In this document: piece after piece, positions 51,325-61,045 of the stretch | Layout: each line of letters begins with the position of its first letter | How positions within the stretch are numbered: position 1 is the stretch's first letter | Assembly: GCF_002093975.1 (NCBI RefSeq) | Contig: NZ_KZ084327.1 | Span: 62,001 to 126,000 of the forward strand | Source: Thermoactinospora rubra | GTDB taxonomy: Bacteria; Actinomycetota; Actinomycetes; Streptosporangiales; Streptosporangiaceae | Length of the DNA: 64,000 nt | Direction: 5' to 3' | Made by a program: the position numbers and the translations under genes | Notes under the pieces: model-generated | Told to the model about the DNA's origin: nothing | Database searches by the model: none | The model's input: the letters and a program-made list of their open reading frames with translations, nothing else

Positions 51325-52965
51325 ATGTACGAACAGCATCGCGACACCCTGGACAAAGCCCTCTCGGCCATCGCGGAGCGGGCGTATTGGTCGGCCTTCC
51401 CCGAGTCCCCGAGCCCCCGCGTGTACGGCGAGGGCGCCGCCGAGCGCGGCAAGGAGGCCTTCGAGGCCTACCTCGGCAAGCCCTTCCCGCTGACGCAGCC
51501 CGGCCCGCAGGTCGGCGCCGAGCGCTCGCCGTACGGCATCGACCTGGGCGTCACCTACCCCGCCACGGACGTGGAGACGCTGATCGCCACGGCCAGGGCC
51601 GCGATGCCCGCCTGGCGCGACGCCGGGCCGCCGGCCCGCGCGCTGACCTGCGTCGAGATCATCAAGCGGCTCAACGAGCGCAGCTTCGAGATCGCCAACG
51701 CCGTCCAGCACACCACCGGCCAGGCGTTCGTCATGGCCTTCCAGGCCGGCGGGCCGCACGCGCAGGACCGGGCGCTGGAGGCCGTCGCGTACGGCTACGC
51801 CGCCATGACCTCCTCGGCCGAGCGGACCCGCTGGGAGAAGCCCGGCAAGGGCGACCCGGTGGTCATGGACAAGAAGTTCACCGTCGTGCCGCGCGGCGTG
51901 GCCCTGGTGATCGGGTGCAACACGTTCCCGACCTGGAACGCCTACCCGGGCCTGTTCGCCTCGCTCGTCACGGGCAACCCGGTGATCGTCAAGCCGCACC
52001 CGCGCGCCGTCCTGCCGCTGGCGATCACCGTGCAGGTCGCGCGGGAGGTGCTGGCGGAGGCGGGCTTCGAGCCGGGGCTCGTGCAGCTGGCCGCCGAGGA
52101 GGAGTCGCGGCTGGCCTCGGAGCTGGCCACGCACCCCGACGTGCGCATCGTCGACTTCACCGGCTCCACCGAGTACGGCGACTGGCTGGAGCGCAACGCC
52201 CGGCAGGCGCTGGTCCACACCGAGAAGGCCGGGGTCAACACGGTCGTGCTCGACTCCACCGACTCCTGGCGCGGCATGCTCGGCAACATCGCCTTCTCCC
52301 TGTCGCTCTACAGCGGGCAGATGTGCACCGCGCCGCAGAACATCCTCGTGCCGGAGTCCGGCATCGACACCGACGAGGGGCACAAGAGCTTCGACGACGT
52401 GGCCTCCGGTCTGGCCGGGGCGCTCGGCAAGCTGCTCGGCGACGACGCGCGGGCGGTCGAGCTGACCGGCGCGATCGTCAACGACGCGGTGCTGGAGCGG
52501 GTGGAGAACGCTCCCTCGCTGGGCGAGGTGGTGGTGGAGTCGCGGGCGCTGAAGCACCCGGCGTTCCCCGACGCGGTCATCCGCACCCCGGTCGTCGTCA
52601 AGGTCGACCGTTCGCGGGAGGACGTCTACGGGCGCGAGCACTTCGGGCCCATCGCGTTCCTCGTCCCCACCTCCTCGACGGAGGAGTCGCTGGAGGTGCT
52701 GCGGCGCACCACCGCTGCCCGCGGGGCGCTCACCGCGTCGGTCTACTCCACCTCCCCGCAGGTGCTGGACGCGGCCGAGCGGGCGGCGCTGGAGGCCGGG
52801 GTCAACCTGTCGTGCAACCTGACCGGCGGCGTCTTCGTCAACCAGTCGGCCGCCTTCAGCGACTACCACGGCACCGGCGCCAACCCGGCCGCCACCGCCT
52901 CGCTCACCGACCCCGGCTACGTGGCGGGCCGCTTCCACCTCGTCCAGTCCCGGAGGCCGGCATGA
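51325..52965 (+). CDS. paaN: Phenylacetic acid degradation protein PaaN (aldehyde dehydrogenase-like)
   Basis: A 546-residue aldehyde-dehydrogenase superfamily protein of the PaaN branch. It has the N-terminal YEQHRDTLDKALSAI extension, NAD-site residues (VIVKPHPRAVLPLAITV, FTGSTEYGDWLE) and the catalytic Cys in SGQMCTAPQNI. PaaN is thought to oxidise the semialdehyde formed on ring opening, the job of the PaaZ dehydrogenase domain elsewhere. No PaaZ hydratase is seen here. GAGAGGGA precedes ATG 51325; the stop overlaps the thiolase ATG. Confidence 0.94.
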   Translation: MYEQHRDTLDKALSAIAERAYWSAFPESPSPRVYGEGAAERGKEAFEAYLGKPFPLTQPGPQVGAERSPYGIDLGVTYPATDVETLIATARAAMPAWRDAGPPARALTCVEIIKRLNERSFEIANAVQHTTGQAFVMAFQAGGPHAQDRALEAVAYGYAAMTSSAERTRWEKPGKGDPVVMDKKFTVVPRGVALVIGCNTFPTWNAYPGLFASLVTGNPVIVKPHPRAVLPLAITVQVAREVLAEAGFEPGLVQLAAEEESRLASELATHPDVRIVDFTGSTEYGDWLERNARQALVHTEKAGVNTVVLDSTDSWRGMLGNIAFSLSLYSGQMCTAPQNILVPESGIDTDEGHKSFDDVASGLAGALGKLLGDDARAVELTGAIVNDAVLERVENAPSLGEVVVESRALKHPAFPDAVIRTPVVVKVDRSREDVYGREHFGPIAFLVPTSSTEESLEVLRRTTAARGALTASVYSTSPQVLDAAERAALEAGVNLSCNLTGGVFVNQSAAFSDYHGTGANPAATASLTDPGYVAGRFHLVQSRRPA

Positions 52966-54128
52966 CGGCCGTGTACCTGGTGGGCGGCGTGCGCACGCCC
53001 ATGGGCCGGTACGGCGGGGCGCTGGCGGGCGTGCGGCCGGACGACCTGGCCGCCCTTGTGGTCGGCGAGGCCGTACGGCGCGGCGGCGTGGACCCCGAGG
53101 CGGTCGACGAGGTCGTGCTCGGCGCCGCCAACCAGGCCGGAGAGGACAACCGCAACGTCGCCAGGATGGCCGTGCTGCTGTCGGGCCTGCCGCACACCGT
53201 GCCCGCCTACACCGTGAACCGCCTGTGCGCCAGCGGGCTGTCGGCCGTCGTGGCGGCGGCGCAGGCCGTACGGTCCGGCGAGGCGGACGTGGTCGTCGCC
53301 GGGGGAGTGGAGTCGATGACCCGGGCCCCGTGGGTGATGGCCAAGCCCGGCACGCCGTGGGCCAGGCCGGGAGAGGTGGCCGACACCTCGCTGGGGTGGC
53401 GCTTCACCAACCCCCGCTTCGACTCCCGCACCACCCTGTCGATGGGCGAGACCGCCGAGGAGGTCGCCGCGCTCGACGGCATCACGCGCCAGGAGTCCGA
53501 CGAGTGGGCGCTGCGCTCGCACGAGCGGGCGGTCGCGGCCGCCAAGGAGGGCCGGTTCGCGGCCGAGATCGTGCCGGTGGGCGAGGCCGCGGCGGACGAG
53601 GGGCCGAGGGCGGACACCTCGCTGGAGCGGCTCGCCCGGCTCAAGACCGTCTTCCGCGCCGACGGGATCGTGACCGCCGGGTCGTCCTCGCCGCTGTCGG
53701 ACGGGGCCGCCGCCGTCGTGGTCGCCAGCGAGGAGGCGGTGCGCCGCCACGGGCTCACGCCGAGGGCGCGCGTGGTCGTGGGCGCGGCGGCCGGCGTCGA
53801 GCCGCACCTGATGGGCCTGGGCCCGGTGCCCGCCACGCGGAAGGCCCTGGCCCGCGCCGGATGGAGCGCCGGCGACCTGGACACCGTCGAGATCAACGAG
53901 GCGTTCGCCCCCCAGGTGCTGGCCTGCGTGCGGCGTCTCGGCCTGGAGCCGGAGCGCGTCAACGCCGACGGCGGGGCCATCGCGCTGGGCCACCCGCTGG
54001 GCTGCTCCGGGGCCAGGCTCACCGTCACCCTGCTCGGCCGCATGGAGCGGGAAGGCGGGCGGCGCGGCCTGGCGACGCTGTGCGTGGGCGTCGGGCAGGG
54101 CGTGGCGATGCTGGTGGAGCGCGTATGA
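52962..54128 (+). CDS. paaJ: Thiolase (3-oxoadipyl-CoA/acetyl-CoA acyltransferase)
   Basis: A 388-residue thiolase. The acyl-binding Cys lies in NRLCASGLSAV (about residue 89), with GGVESMTRAPW, the His in GHPLGCSGAR and the second catalytic Cys in LCVGVGQG. In this pathway it cleaves 3-oxoadipyl-CoA or the dehydrosuberyl-CoA intermediate to release acetyl-CoA. It overlaps paaN by 4 bp. The paaJ symbol rests on context. Confidence 0.9.
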   Translation: MTAVYLVGGVRTPMGRYGGALAGVRPDDLAALVVGEAVRRGGVDPEAVDEVVLGAANQAGEDNRNVARMAVLLSGLPHTVPAYTVNRLCASGLSAVVAAAQAVRSGEADVVVAGGVESMTRAPWVMAKPGTPWARPGEVADTSLGWRFTNPRFDSRTTLSMGETAEEVAALDGITRQESDEWALRSHERAVAAAKEGRFAAEIVPVGEAAADEGPRADTSLERLARLKTVFRADGIVTAGSSSPLSDGAAAVVVASEEAVRRHGLTPRARVVVGAAAGVEPHLMGLGPVPATRKALARAGWSAGDLDTVEINEAFAPQVLACVRRLGLEPERVNADGGAIALGHPLGCSGARLTVTLLGRMEREGGRRGLATLCVGVGQGVAMLVERV

Positions 54129-54153
54129 GAACAGAGCGGACGAGGACGGCGCG

Positions 54154-54888
54154 ATGAGGACGCTGCGGCTGGAAGGGAGCGAGGACCGCGTGGTCGTCCG
54201 GCTGCACCGGCCCGAGGTGCGCAACGCGATCAACGCCGAGATGGTCGACGAGCTGCACCACGTGTGCGACCTGCTGGAGCGGGACCCCAAGCCGCTGCTG
54301 CTGACCGGCGGCGACGGGTTCTTCGCGGCCGGGGCGGACATCGCCGAGCTGGCCGAGCGCGGGCGCGAGGAGGCGTTGCAGGGCATCAACAGCACGCTGT
54401 TCGAGCGGATCCGGCGGCTGCCGATGCCGACCGTGGCGGCCGTGGACGGCTACGCGCTCGGCGGCGGCGCGGAGCTGGCCTACGCCTGCGACATCCGCCT
54501 GGCCAGCACGCGCGCCCGGTTCGGCAACCCCGAGCCGCATCTGGGCATCATCGCCGGGGCCGGGGCGTGCTGGCGGCTGAAGGAGCTGGTGGGCGAGCCG
54601 CTGGCCAAGCTCGTGCTGCTGGCCGGGCACACCATCGAGGCCGAGGAGGCGCTGGCCTGCCGCCTGGTCGCGGAGCTGCACGAGCCGCAGGAGCTGGAGG
54701 CGGCCGCGCACCGGCTCATCGACCGGATGGGCAGGATGTCGGCGCTGGCCCTGCGGCTGACCAAGCTCGTGCTGGACTCCGAGGGGCATCCGCTGACCGA
54801 CCAGCTCGCGCAGGCCGTCCTCTTCGAGGATCCGGACAAGCACGCCAGGATGAGGAAATTTCTGGAAAAGTCGCAGGAGCAGCGGTGA
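54154..54888 (+). CDS. Enoyl-CoA hydratase/isomerase (PaaF/PaaG type)
   Basis: A 244-residue crotonase-fold protein. [16 protein letters not shown], the oxyanion loop [31 protein letters not shown], and [14 protein letters not shown] with one of the two usual acidic residues are present. It could be the hydratase PaaF or the oxepin-forming isomerase PaaG; only one such gene occurs in this operon. GAGGA lies upstream of the ATG and the stop overlaps paaH. Confidence 0.9.
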   Translation: MRTLRLEGSEDRVVVRLHRPEVRNAINAEMVDELHHVCDLLERDPKPLLLTGGDGFFAAGADIAELAERGREEALQGINSTLFERIRRLPMPTVAAVDGYALGGGAELAYACDIRLASTRARFGNPEPHLGIIAGAGACWRLKELVGEPLAKLVLLAGHTIEAEEALACRLVAELHEPQELEAAAHRLIDRMGRMSALALRLTKLVLDSEGHPLTDQLAQAVLFEDPDKHARMRKFLEKSQEQR

Positions 54889-55712
54889 AGGTGGCAGTGA
54901 TCGGCGGCGGGCGCATGGGCTCCGGCATCGCCCAGGTGTTCCTGACGGCCGGGGCCGAGGTGACCGTGCAGGAGCCGGAGGCCGAGGCCGCCCGCGCCCG
55001 GATCGCCAAGGGCCTGGCCATCGCGGAATCCAAGGCAGGCGGGACCAGGACGGCCGGCGTGTCCGCCGAGGAGGCGCTCACCCGGCTGACCATGGGCCCC
55101 GTGCCCGAGGACGCCGAGCTGGTCGTCGAGGCCGTCCCCGAGGACCCCAAGCTGAAGGCCGAGATTCTGGCCGAGGCCGAGTCGAGGATCGCGGCGGGAG
55201 CCGTACTCGCCACGAACACCAGCTCCCTGTCCATCGGCGAGCTGTCGGCGGCGCTGCGGCGCCCGGACCGCTTCCTGGGCATGCACTTCTTCAACCCGGT
55301 CCCGGTGCAGCGGCTCGTCGAGCTGATCGTCACCGGCGCCACCGCCGCCGACGTGCTGGAGCGCGCCAAGGGCTACGTCGCCCTGCTCGGCAAGACCAGC
55401 GTGGTCGTCCGCGACTCGCCCGGCTTCGCCACCAGCCGCCTGGGCGTGCTGCTCGGCCTGGAGGCGATGCGCATGGTCGAGGAGGGAGTGGCCGCGCCCG
55501 AGGACATCGACACCGCGATGGAGCTGGGCTACAACCACCCGATGGGCCCGATCAAGCTGGGCGACCTGGTGGGCCTGGACGTGCGCCTGGCCATCGCGGA
55601 GTACCTGCACGCCAAGCTCGGCCCGCGCTTCGAGCCGCCGCGCATCCTGCGCGAGAAGGTGGCCGCGGGCGAGCTGGGACGCAAGACGGGGAAGGGGTTC
55701 TACACATGGTGA
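54885..55712 (+). CDS. paaH: 3-hydroxyacyl-CoA dehydrogenase
   Basis: A 275-residue NAD enzyme. The Rossmann motif [17 protein letters not shown] starts at residue 6; ATNTSSLSI and [16 protein letters not shown] hold the catalytic Ser and His, followed by the C-terminal helical domain ([38 protein letters not shown]). It oxidises the 3-hydroxyadipyl-CoA intermediate. GTG 54885 overlaps the hydratase stop, and its own end overlaps paaA by 7 bp. Confidence 0.92.
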   Translation: MKVAVIGGGRMGSGIAQVFLTAGAEVTVQEPEAEAARARIAKGLAIAESKAGGTRTAGVSAEEALTRLTMGPVPEDAELVVEAVPEDPKLKAEILAEAESRIAAGAVLATNTSSLSIGELSAALRRPDRFLGMHFFNPVPVQRLVELIVTGATAADVLERAKGYVALLGKTSVVVRDSPGFATSRLGVLLGLEAMRMVEEGVAAPEDIDTAMELGYNHPMGPIKLGDLVGLDVRLAIAEYLHAKLGPRFEPPRILREKVAAGELGRKTGKGFYTW

Positions 55713-56638
55713 CGACCTTCGAGGAGCTCATCGCGAGGGACGAGCGGATCGAGCCGCGCGACGAGATGCCCGAGGGCTACCGCAAGACTCTCATCCGGCA
55801 GATCGCCCAGCACGCCCACTCCGAGATCATCGGCATGCAGCCGGAGGGCAGCTGGATCACCCGCGCGCCCAGCCTGAAGCGCAAGGCGATCCTGCTGGCC
55901 AAGGTGCAGGACGAGGCCGGCCACGGGCTCTACCTGTACGGCGCCGCCGAGACGCTGGGCGTCTCCCGCGAGGAGCTGCTGGACGCCCTGCACGAGGGCC
56001 GCCAGCGGTACTCCTCGATCTTCAACTACCCGACGCCGACCTGGGCCGACGTGGGCGCGATCGGCTGGCTGGTGGACGGCGCGGCGATCGTCAACCAGGT
56101 GCCGCTGTGCCGCTGCTCCTACGGCCCCTACGCGCGGGCGATGGTGCGCATCTGCAAGGAGGAGAGCTTCCACCAGCGCCAGGGCTTCGAGCTGCTCTAC
56201 ACGCTCGCCCACGGCACGCCCGAGCAGCGGCGGATGGCCCAGGAGGCCGTCGACCGGTGGTACTGGCCGTCGCTGATGATGTTCGGCCCGCCCGACGCCG
56301 AGTCGACCCACTCGGCCCGGTCGATGGCCTGGAAGATCAAGCGGCACTCCAACGACGAGCTGCGCCAGCGCTTCGTCGACATGATCGTCCCCCAGGCGGA
56401 GGTGCTCGGCCTCACCCTGCCCGACCCGGACCTGCGCTGGAACCCCGAGCGCGGCCACTACGACTACGGCCCCATCGACTGGGAGGAGTTCAAGCGGGTG
56501 CTGGCCGGCGACGGGCCCTGCAACGCCGAGCGCATGGCGCACCGCCGCAAGGCGCACGAGGACGGCGCCTGGGTGCGCGAGGCCGCGGAAGCCTACGCGA
56601 GCAAGGCCGCCGGGAAGGGCGGGAGGGCCGCGGCATGA
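55706..56638 (+). CDS. paaA: 1,2-phenylacetyl-CoA epoxidase, catalytic subunit PaaA
   Basis: A 310-residue ferritin-like di-iron protein, the oxygenase subunit that epoxidises phenylacetyl-CoA. The ligand pairs are visible in [18 protein letters not shown] and [16 protein letters not shown] (two ExxH motifs), with [18 protein letters not shown] at the start. It works with PaaB, PaaC and reductase PaaE, all encoded next. Length matches the family. Confidence 0.97.
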   Translation: MVTTFEELIARDERIEPRDEMPEGYRKTLIRQIAQHAHSEIIGMQPEGSWITRAPSLKRKAILLAKVQDEAGHGLYLYGAAETLGVSREELLDALHEGRQRYSSIFNYPTPTWADVGAIGWLVDGAAIVNQVPLCRCSYGPYARAMVRICKEESFHQRQGFELLYTLAHGTPEQRRMAQEAVDRWYWPSLMMFGPPDAESTHSARSMAWKIKRHSNDELRQRFVDMIVPQAEVLGLTLPDPDLRWNPERGHYDYGPIDWEEFKRVLAGDGPCNAERMAHRRKAHEDGAWVREAAEAYASKAAGKGGRAAA

Positions 56639-56907
56639 CGCTGTGGGAGGTGTTCGTGCGCCCCAGGCGCGGCCTGTCGCACGTCCACGTCGGTAGCCTG
56701 CACGCCGAGGACGCCGAGCTGGCCCTGCGCCACGCGCGCGACCTGTTCACCCGCCGCCAGGAGGGGGTGAGCATCTGGGTGGTCCCGGCCGCCCAGATCA
56801 CCGCCTCCTCCCCCGACGAGAAGGACGCCTTCTTCGACCCCGCCGCCGACAAGCCCTACCGCCACCCGACCTTCTACGAGCTGCCCGAGGGGGTGAAGCA
56901 CCTGTGA
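56635..56907 (+). CDS. paaB: 1,2-phenylacetyl-CoA epoxidase subunit PaaB
   Basis: A 90-residue subunit: [39 protein letters not shown] and the C-terminal [16 protein letters not shown] are standard PaaB. It bridges PaaAC units and is not catalytic. It overlaps paaA and paaC by 4 bp each. Confidence 0.96.
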   Translation: MTLWEVFVRPRRGLSHVHVGSLHAEDAELALRHARDLFTRRQEGVSIWVVPAAQITASSPDEKDAFFDPAADKPYRHPTFYELPEGVKHL

Positions 56908-57593
56908 CCGAGCCTGTCGAGGGCACCGGCAAGCACGGCAACCCTCTGAACTCCCTGGCCATCGGCGACGACTGCCTCGTCCTGTCCCACCGCCTGGCCG
57001 AGTGGATCACCTGGGCGCCGACGCTGGAGGAGGAGGTCGCCCTCGCCAACCTCTCGCTCGACCTGCTCGGCCAGGCGCGGGCGCTGCTGTCGCGGCACGG
57101 CGACGAGGACGAGCTGGCCTACCTGCGCGACCCGGGCGAGTTCCGCAACTGCCTGCTCGTCGAGCAGCCCAACGGCGACTTCGCCCACACCGTCGTGCGC
57201 CACCTGCTCTACACGGCCTTCCTCTTCGAGCTGTACGGCGGGCACCCCGAGGACGAGGTGGCCGCCAAGGGCGTCAAGGAGATCGCCTACCACCGCGACT
57301 ACGCCCGCGTGTGGACGCTGCGCCTGGGCCTGGGCACCGAGGAGTCGCACCGGCGCATGACGGCCGCCCTGGCGGACCTGTGGCCCTACACCGGCGAGCT
57401 GTTCGAGGACGATCCCGGCCTGCGCGCCCCCTGGGACGCCTTCGTCGGCGGGACGCTGCGCGAGGCGTCGCTGGCCGTACCGGAGACCGGGCAGCGGACC
57501 GGGGGACGCAGGGGCGAGCACACCGAGCACCTGGCCGCGCTCCTGGCGGAGATGCAGTCCCTGCACCGCGAGCACCCGGGGGCGCGATGGTGA
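56904..57593 (+). CDS. paaC: 1,2-phenylacetyl-CoA epoxidase subunit PaaC
   Basis: A 229-residue ferritin-fold subunit that forms the heterodimer core with PaaA but has lost most iron ligands. IGDDCLVLSHRLAEWITWAP, ALANLSLDLLGQARAL and IAYHRDYARVWTLRLGLGTE are typical. GTG 56904 overlaps the paaB stop; the end overlaps paaD by 7 bp. Confidence 0.95.
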   Translation: MTEPVEGTGKHGNPLNSLAIGDDCLVLSHRLAEWITWAPTLEEEVALANLSLDLLGQARALLSRHGDEDELAYLRDPGEFRNCLLVEQPNGDFAHTVVRHLLYTAFLFELYGGHPEDEVAAKGVKEIAYHRDYARVWTLRLGLGTEESHRRMTAALADLWPYTGELFEDDPGLRAPWDAFVGGTLREASLAVPETGQRTGGRRGEHTEHLAALLAEMQSLHREHPGARW

Positions 57594-58039
57594 CGCTGGA
57601 GGAGGCGCGGGCCATCGCGGCCGCCGTGCCCGACCCCGAGCTGCCCGTGCTCACGCTGGGCGACCTGGGCATCCTGCGCGACGTCGTGCGCCGCGAGGAC
57701 GGCGGCATCGAGGTCGTCATCACCCCGACGTACTCCGGCTGCCCGGCGATGGACGCCATCCGCGACGACCTGCGCAGGGCACTGCCGGGCGCGAGCGTCA
57801 GGACCGTGCTCTCGCCGCCCTGGACCACGGACTGGATCACCGAGGAGGGCCGCGCCAAGCTGCGCGAGCACGGCATCTCGCCGCCCGGCCGCGCGGTGGC
57901 CCTGACGCTGAGCCCCCGCTGCCCGCGCTGCCGCTCGCCCCGCACCCGCCTGGTCAGCCGGTACGGCTCGACCGCCTGCAAGGCCCTGTTCACCTGCACC
58001 GACTGCCTGGAACCCTTCGAACACGTCAAGGAGATCTGA
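57587..58039 (+). CDS. paaD: Phenylacetate operon protein PaaD (MIP18 family, zinc ribbon)
   Basis: A 150-residue protein. The N-terminal DUF59/MIP18 part has VPDPELPVLTLGDLGIL and ITPTYSGCPAMDAI with the conserved Cys; the C-terminus has four Cys (CPRCRSP, ACKALFTCTDC). PaaD is needed for activity of the epoxidase complex, probably in cofactor or iron-sulfur assembly of the reductase. Confidence 0.95.
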   Translation: MVTLEEARAIAAAVPDPELPVLTLGDLGILRDVVRREDGGIEVVITPTYSGCPAMDAIRDDLRRALPGASVRTVLSPPWTTDWITEEGRAKLREHGISPPGRAVALTLSPRCPRCRSPRTRLVSRYGSTACKALFTCTDCLEPFEHVKEI

Positions 58040-58041
58040 CC

Positions 58042-59067
58042 GTGAGCCGCTTCCAGCCGCTGACGGTCGCGGCCGTGGACCGGCTGACCGAGGACGCGGT
58101 CGCGATCACCTTCGCCGAGCGCCTGCCGTTCGTCCAGGGCCAGCACCTGACGCTGCGCGTCCACCTGGACGGCGTGGAGGTGCGGCGCAGCTACTCGATC
58201 TGCTCGCCGGTGGGCGGGCCGCTCAGGATCGGCGTCAAGCGCCTGCCCGGCGGGGCGTTCTCCGAGTGGGCGACCTCCCGGCTGAAGCCCGGCGACGTGC
58301 TGGAGGCCATGCCGCCGCTGGGCCGCTTCCACGTCCCGCTAAAGCCGGATATTTCGCGACATCATGTAGCCATCGCGGCGGGCAGCGGCATCACGCCGAT
58401 CCTCTCGCTGGCCGCCACCACGCTGGCGGCCGAGCCGCGCAGCCGCTTCTCGCTGATCTACGGCAACCGCACGGCGCGCGAGGTGATGTTCGCCGAGGAG
58501 CTGGCCGACCTCAAAGACAGGTACGGCCCGCGCTTCACGCTCCTGCACGTGCTCAGCCGCGAGCCGCAGGAGGCGCCCGTCACCAGCGGCCGCATCGACG
58601 AGGCCAAGCTGCGCGCGCTGCTGCCGTTGCTGGGCGAGGGCGACGAGTACTACCTGTGCGGCCCGCTCGGCCTGGTGGAGACCGCCAGGACCGTGCTGGC
58701 CGGCAAGAGCGTGCACGCCGAGCTGTTCTACGCGGGCGAGCCGCCCGCCTCCGGCCGCGCTTCCAGCCGTGCTCCCTCTCGTGCTCCCGGTGGCGCCCGG
58801 CTGACGTTCACCCTCGACGGGCGCACCACCGAGATCCCGCTGCGCGAGGACGAGAGCCTGCTGTCCGCGGCGCTGCGGGCCCGCCCCGACGCGCCCTACG
58901 CCTGCCGCGGCGGCGTCTGCGGCACCTGCCGGGTGCGGGTGCTGCGGGGCGAGGTGGCCATGGACGCCAACTACGCGCTGGAGCAGGAGGAGGTGGCGGG
59001 CGGGTACGCGCTGGCCTGCCAGAGCCGCCCGGTCACGCCCGAGGTGGTGGTCGAGTTCGAAGCGTGA
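58042..59067 (+). CDS. paaE: Phenylacetyl-CoA epoxidase reductase PaaE
   Basis: A 341-residue flavoprotein. Residues 1-100 bind FAD (RRSYSICSPVGGP), 105-235 bind NADPH (AGSGITPILSLAATTL, YLCGPLGLVE), and the C-terminal ferredoxin domain has Cys in ACRGGVCGTCRVRVL and ALACQSRPV for a [2Fe-2S] cluster. A Ser/Arg/Ala linker (about 235-250) contains a short repeat. It passes electrons to PaaA and ends the operon. Confidence 0.96.
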   Translation: MSRFQPLTVAAVDRLTEDAVAITFAERLPFVQGQHLTLRVHLDGVEVRRSYSICSPVGGPLRIGVKRLPGGAFSEWATSRLKPGDVLEAMPPLGRFHVPLKPDISRHHVAIAAGSGITPILSLAATTLAAEPRSRFSLIYGNRTAREVMFAEELADLKDRYGPRFTLLHVLSREPQEAPVTSGRIDEAKLRALLPLLGEGDEYYLCGPLGLVETARTVLAGKSVHAELFYAGEPPASGRASSRAPSRAPGGARLTFTLDGRTTEIPLREDESLLSAALRARPDAPYACRGGVCGTCRVRVLRGEVAMDANYALEQEEVAGGYALACQSRPVTPEVVVEFEA

Positions 59068-59103
59068 CACCTGTCACAGAGTGGGGGGAAACGCTTACTT
59101 CGT

Positions 59104-59128
59104 GTTTGTTTGCCGGGGTTACGGGCAA
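59104..59128 (+). promoter_or_regulatory. Possible stress-sigma promoter upstream of the trehalose synthase gene
   Basis: GTTT (59104-59107), 15 bp, then GGGCAA (59123-59128), close to the SigB/SigF-type GTTT-N15-GGGTAT. It is 215 bp before the start codon. A GGCATGC/GCATGCC stem (59211-59231) lies between. Weak but suits a trehalose gene. The rest of the 275-bp gap shows no gene. Confidence 0.25.
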
Positions 59129-59342
59129 TGCTTTTACGGCGCCGCTCGCCGTACGCGAGCTCGCGGAGATCTCTGGCACGGGCACGTTCGGTGGGCGGAA
59201 GCCCAGGTGAGGCATGCTGAGCGGGCATGCCGCCCCGCCACGCCGCGAGGACCCCACGGGGCAGCTACGGCGGACGGCCCGCGGGGAGCCGCCGATCACG
59301 GCTCCCGGAGAGTCTGGGCGGGGTAGCGAAGACGGAGGCGTA

Positions 59343-60728
59343 GTGACAGGCCGCAGCTCGTTTCTGATCGTGGCCAACAGGTTGCCGGTGGACCGAACGA
59401 CCGGGCCGGACGGCTCGGCGGCGTGGCGCAGGAGCCCGGGCGGACTGGTGACGGCGATAGCCCCGGTCATGCAGCGGCGCGACGGCGCCTGGCTGGGCTG
59501 GCACGGGGCGGCCGACGAGACGCTGGAGCCCTTCGAGCACGACGGGATGCACCTCATCCCGATCCCGATGTCGGCCGAGGAGATCGAGCTCTACTACGAG
59601 GGCTTCTCCAACGCCACGCTGTGGCCGCTCTACCACGACGTCGTCGCGCCCCCGGTGTTCCACCGCACGATGTGGGAGGCCTACCGCACCGTCAACCGGC
59701 GTTTCGCCGAGGCGGCGGCGGAGGTGGCCGAGGAGGGCGCGGTCGTGTGGGTGCAGGACTACCAGCTGCAGCTGGTGCCCGCGATGCTGCGCGAGCTGCG
59801 GCCGGACCTGCGCATCGGGTTCTTCCTGCACATCCCGTTCCCGCCGGTGGAGCTGTTCTGGCGGCTGCCCTGGCGCAAGGAGGTCGTCGAGGGCCTGCTG
59901 GGCGCCGACCTGGTGGGCTTCCAGCTGCCCGGCGGCGCCTCCAACTTCATCCGGCTGTGCCGCCGGCTGCTCGGCCTGGCCTACAAGGGCAACGAGATCT
60001 TCTACGAGGACCGCGTCGTCAGGGCGCAGGCCTTCCCCATCTCGGTCGACTTCGCCGAGCTCGACACCCTGGCCCGCGACCCGCAGATCGTCCACCGCGC
60101 CAAGGAGATCCGCGTGGAGCTGGGCGATCCCGAGTACCTGCTGCTCGGCGTGGACCGGCTGGACTACACCAAGGGCATCGGCCAGCGCCTGACGGCCTTC
60201 GGCGAGCTGCTGGACGAGGGGTCGATCGAGCCGGGCGAGGCGGTGTTCGTGCAGATCGCCACCCCCAGCCGGGAGCGCGTGGAGGAGTACCGGCGGCTGC
60301 GCGACGACATCGAGCTGCAGGTGGGGCGCATCAACGGCGAGCACTCGCTGCTGGGCCACCAGCCGGTGCAGTACCTCCACCAGTCCTACGACCGGACCGA
60401 GCTGGTCTCGCTCTACCTCGCCGCCGACCTCATGGTGGTGACGCCGCTGCGCGACGGCATGAACCTGGTCGCCAAGGAGTACGTCGCCTGCCACCACGAC
60501 CTGCGCGGCGCGCTGGTGCTGAGCGAGTTCGCCGGGGCGGCGGGCGAGCTGCACCAGGCCTACCTGGTCAACCCCTACAACGTCGACGGGGTCAAGAAGA
60601 CGATCCTGGCGGCGATGCGGGCGACCCCGGAGGAGAAGGCGCGCAAGATGCGCGCGCTTCGCCGCCGGGTGTCGACCTATGACGTGAACCGCTGGGCCGG
60701 GGAGTTCCTCACGGCTTTGGAGTCTTGA
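59343..60728 (+). CDS. otsA: Trehalose-6-phosphate synthase (GT20)
   Basis: A 461-residue glycosyltransferase joining UDP-glucose (or another NDP-glucose) with glucose 6-phosphate. Characteristic stretches are [50 protein letters not shown], and [17 protein letters not shown] with the donor-site residues. GGAGG is 6 bases before GTG 59343, which I prefer over an in-frame start at 59214. No phosphatase gene adjoins, and the 3' end overlaps the convergent DUF4235 gene by 20 bp. Confidence 0.95.
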   Translation: MTGRSSFLIVANRLPVDRTTGPDGSAAWRRSPGGLVTAIAPVMQRRDGAWLGWHGAADETLEPFEHDGMHLIPIPMSAEEIELYYEGFSNATLWPLYHDVVAPPVFHRTMWEAYRTVNRRFAEAAAEVAEEGAVVWVQDYQLQLVPAMLRELRPDLRIGFFLHIPFPPVELFWRLPWRKEVVEGLLGADLVGFQLPGGASNFIRLCRRLLGLAYKGNEIFYEDRVVRAQAFPISVDFAELDTLARDPQIVHRAKEIRVELGDPEYLLLGVDRLDYTKGIGQRLTAFGELLDEGSIEPGEAVFVQIATPSRERVEEYRRLRDDIELQVGRINGEHSLLGHQPVQYLHQSYDRTELVSLYLAADLMVVTPLRDGMNLVAKEYVACHHDLRGALVLSEFAGAAGELHQAYLVNPYNVDGVKKTILAAMRATPEEKARKMRALRRRVSTYDVNRWAGEFLTALES

Positions 60729-60987
60729 GCGCCCGCCATGCGTCGTAGCGCTTCTTGGCGGTCTTGTTGACCACGATCTGCGCCACGGACATGCCGACGC
60801 CCATCACCACCGCGTAGCCGATCGCCTCGGCCATGCTGACCTCGGGCGACTCGGAGTCGACCGGTGGCTCCTTGCCGGTGACCTTGACCCAGGCGTAGCC
60901 GAGGGCCTTCCTGGCCGCCCACGCGGTCGCCAGGCCAATGAGGCCGCCAATGGCCCGCCATGCCAGGTCGGGCTTCTCATCTGCCAT
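60709..60987 (-). CDS. DUF4235 membrane protein
   Basis: A 92-residue protein with two membrane helices ([20 protein letters not shown] and [19 protein letters not shown]) separated by the acidic loop [12 protein letters not shown], followed by [10 protein letters not shown]. This is the DUF4235 pattern, common in actinobacteria and without known function. ATG 60987 starts [10 protein letters not shown]; it is 58 bp from the divergent valS start. Confidence 0.88.
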   Translation of the reverse strand: MADEKPDLAWRAIGGLIGLATAWAARKALGYAWVKVTGKEPPVDSESPEVSMAEAIGYAVVMGVGMSVAQIVVNKTAKKRYDAWRALKTPKP

Positions 60988-61045
60988 GTAACGAACCCTA
61001 TTCCATTCCCACGTCGCCAGACGTGACGCCGTACCATCTACAGCC

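Noticed and set aside
59211..59231. GGCATGC/GCATGCC stem as the paa operon terminator
   Set aside because: The stem is only 7 bp, has no T tract and lies about 145 bp after paaE; too weak to call.
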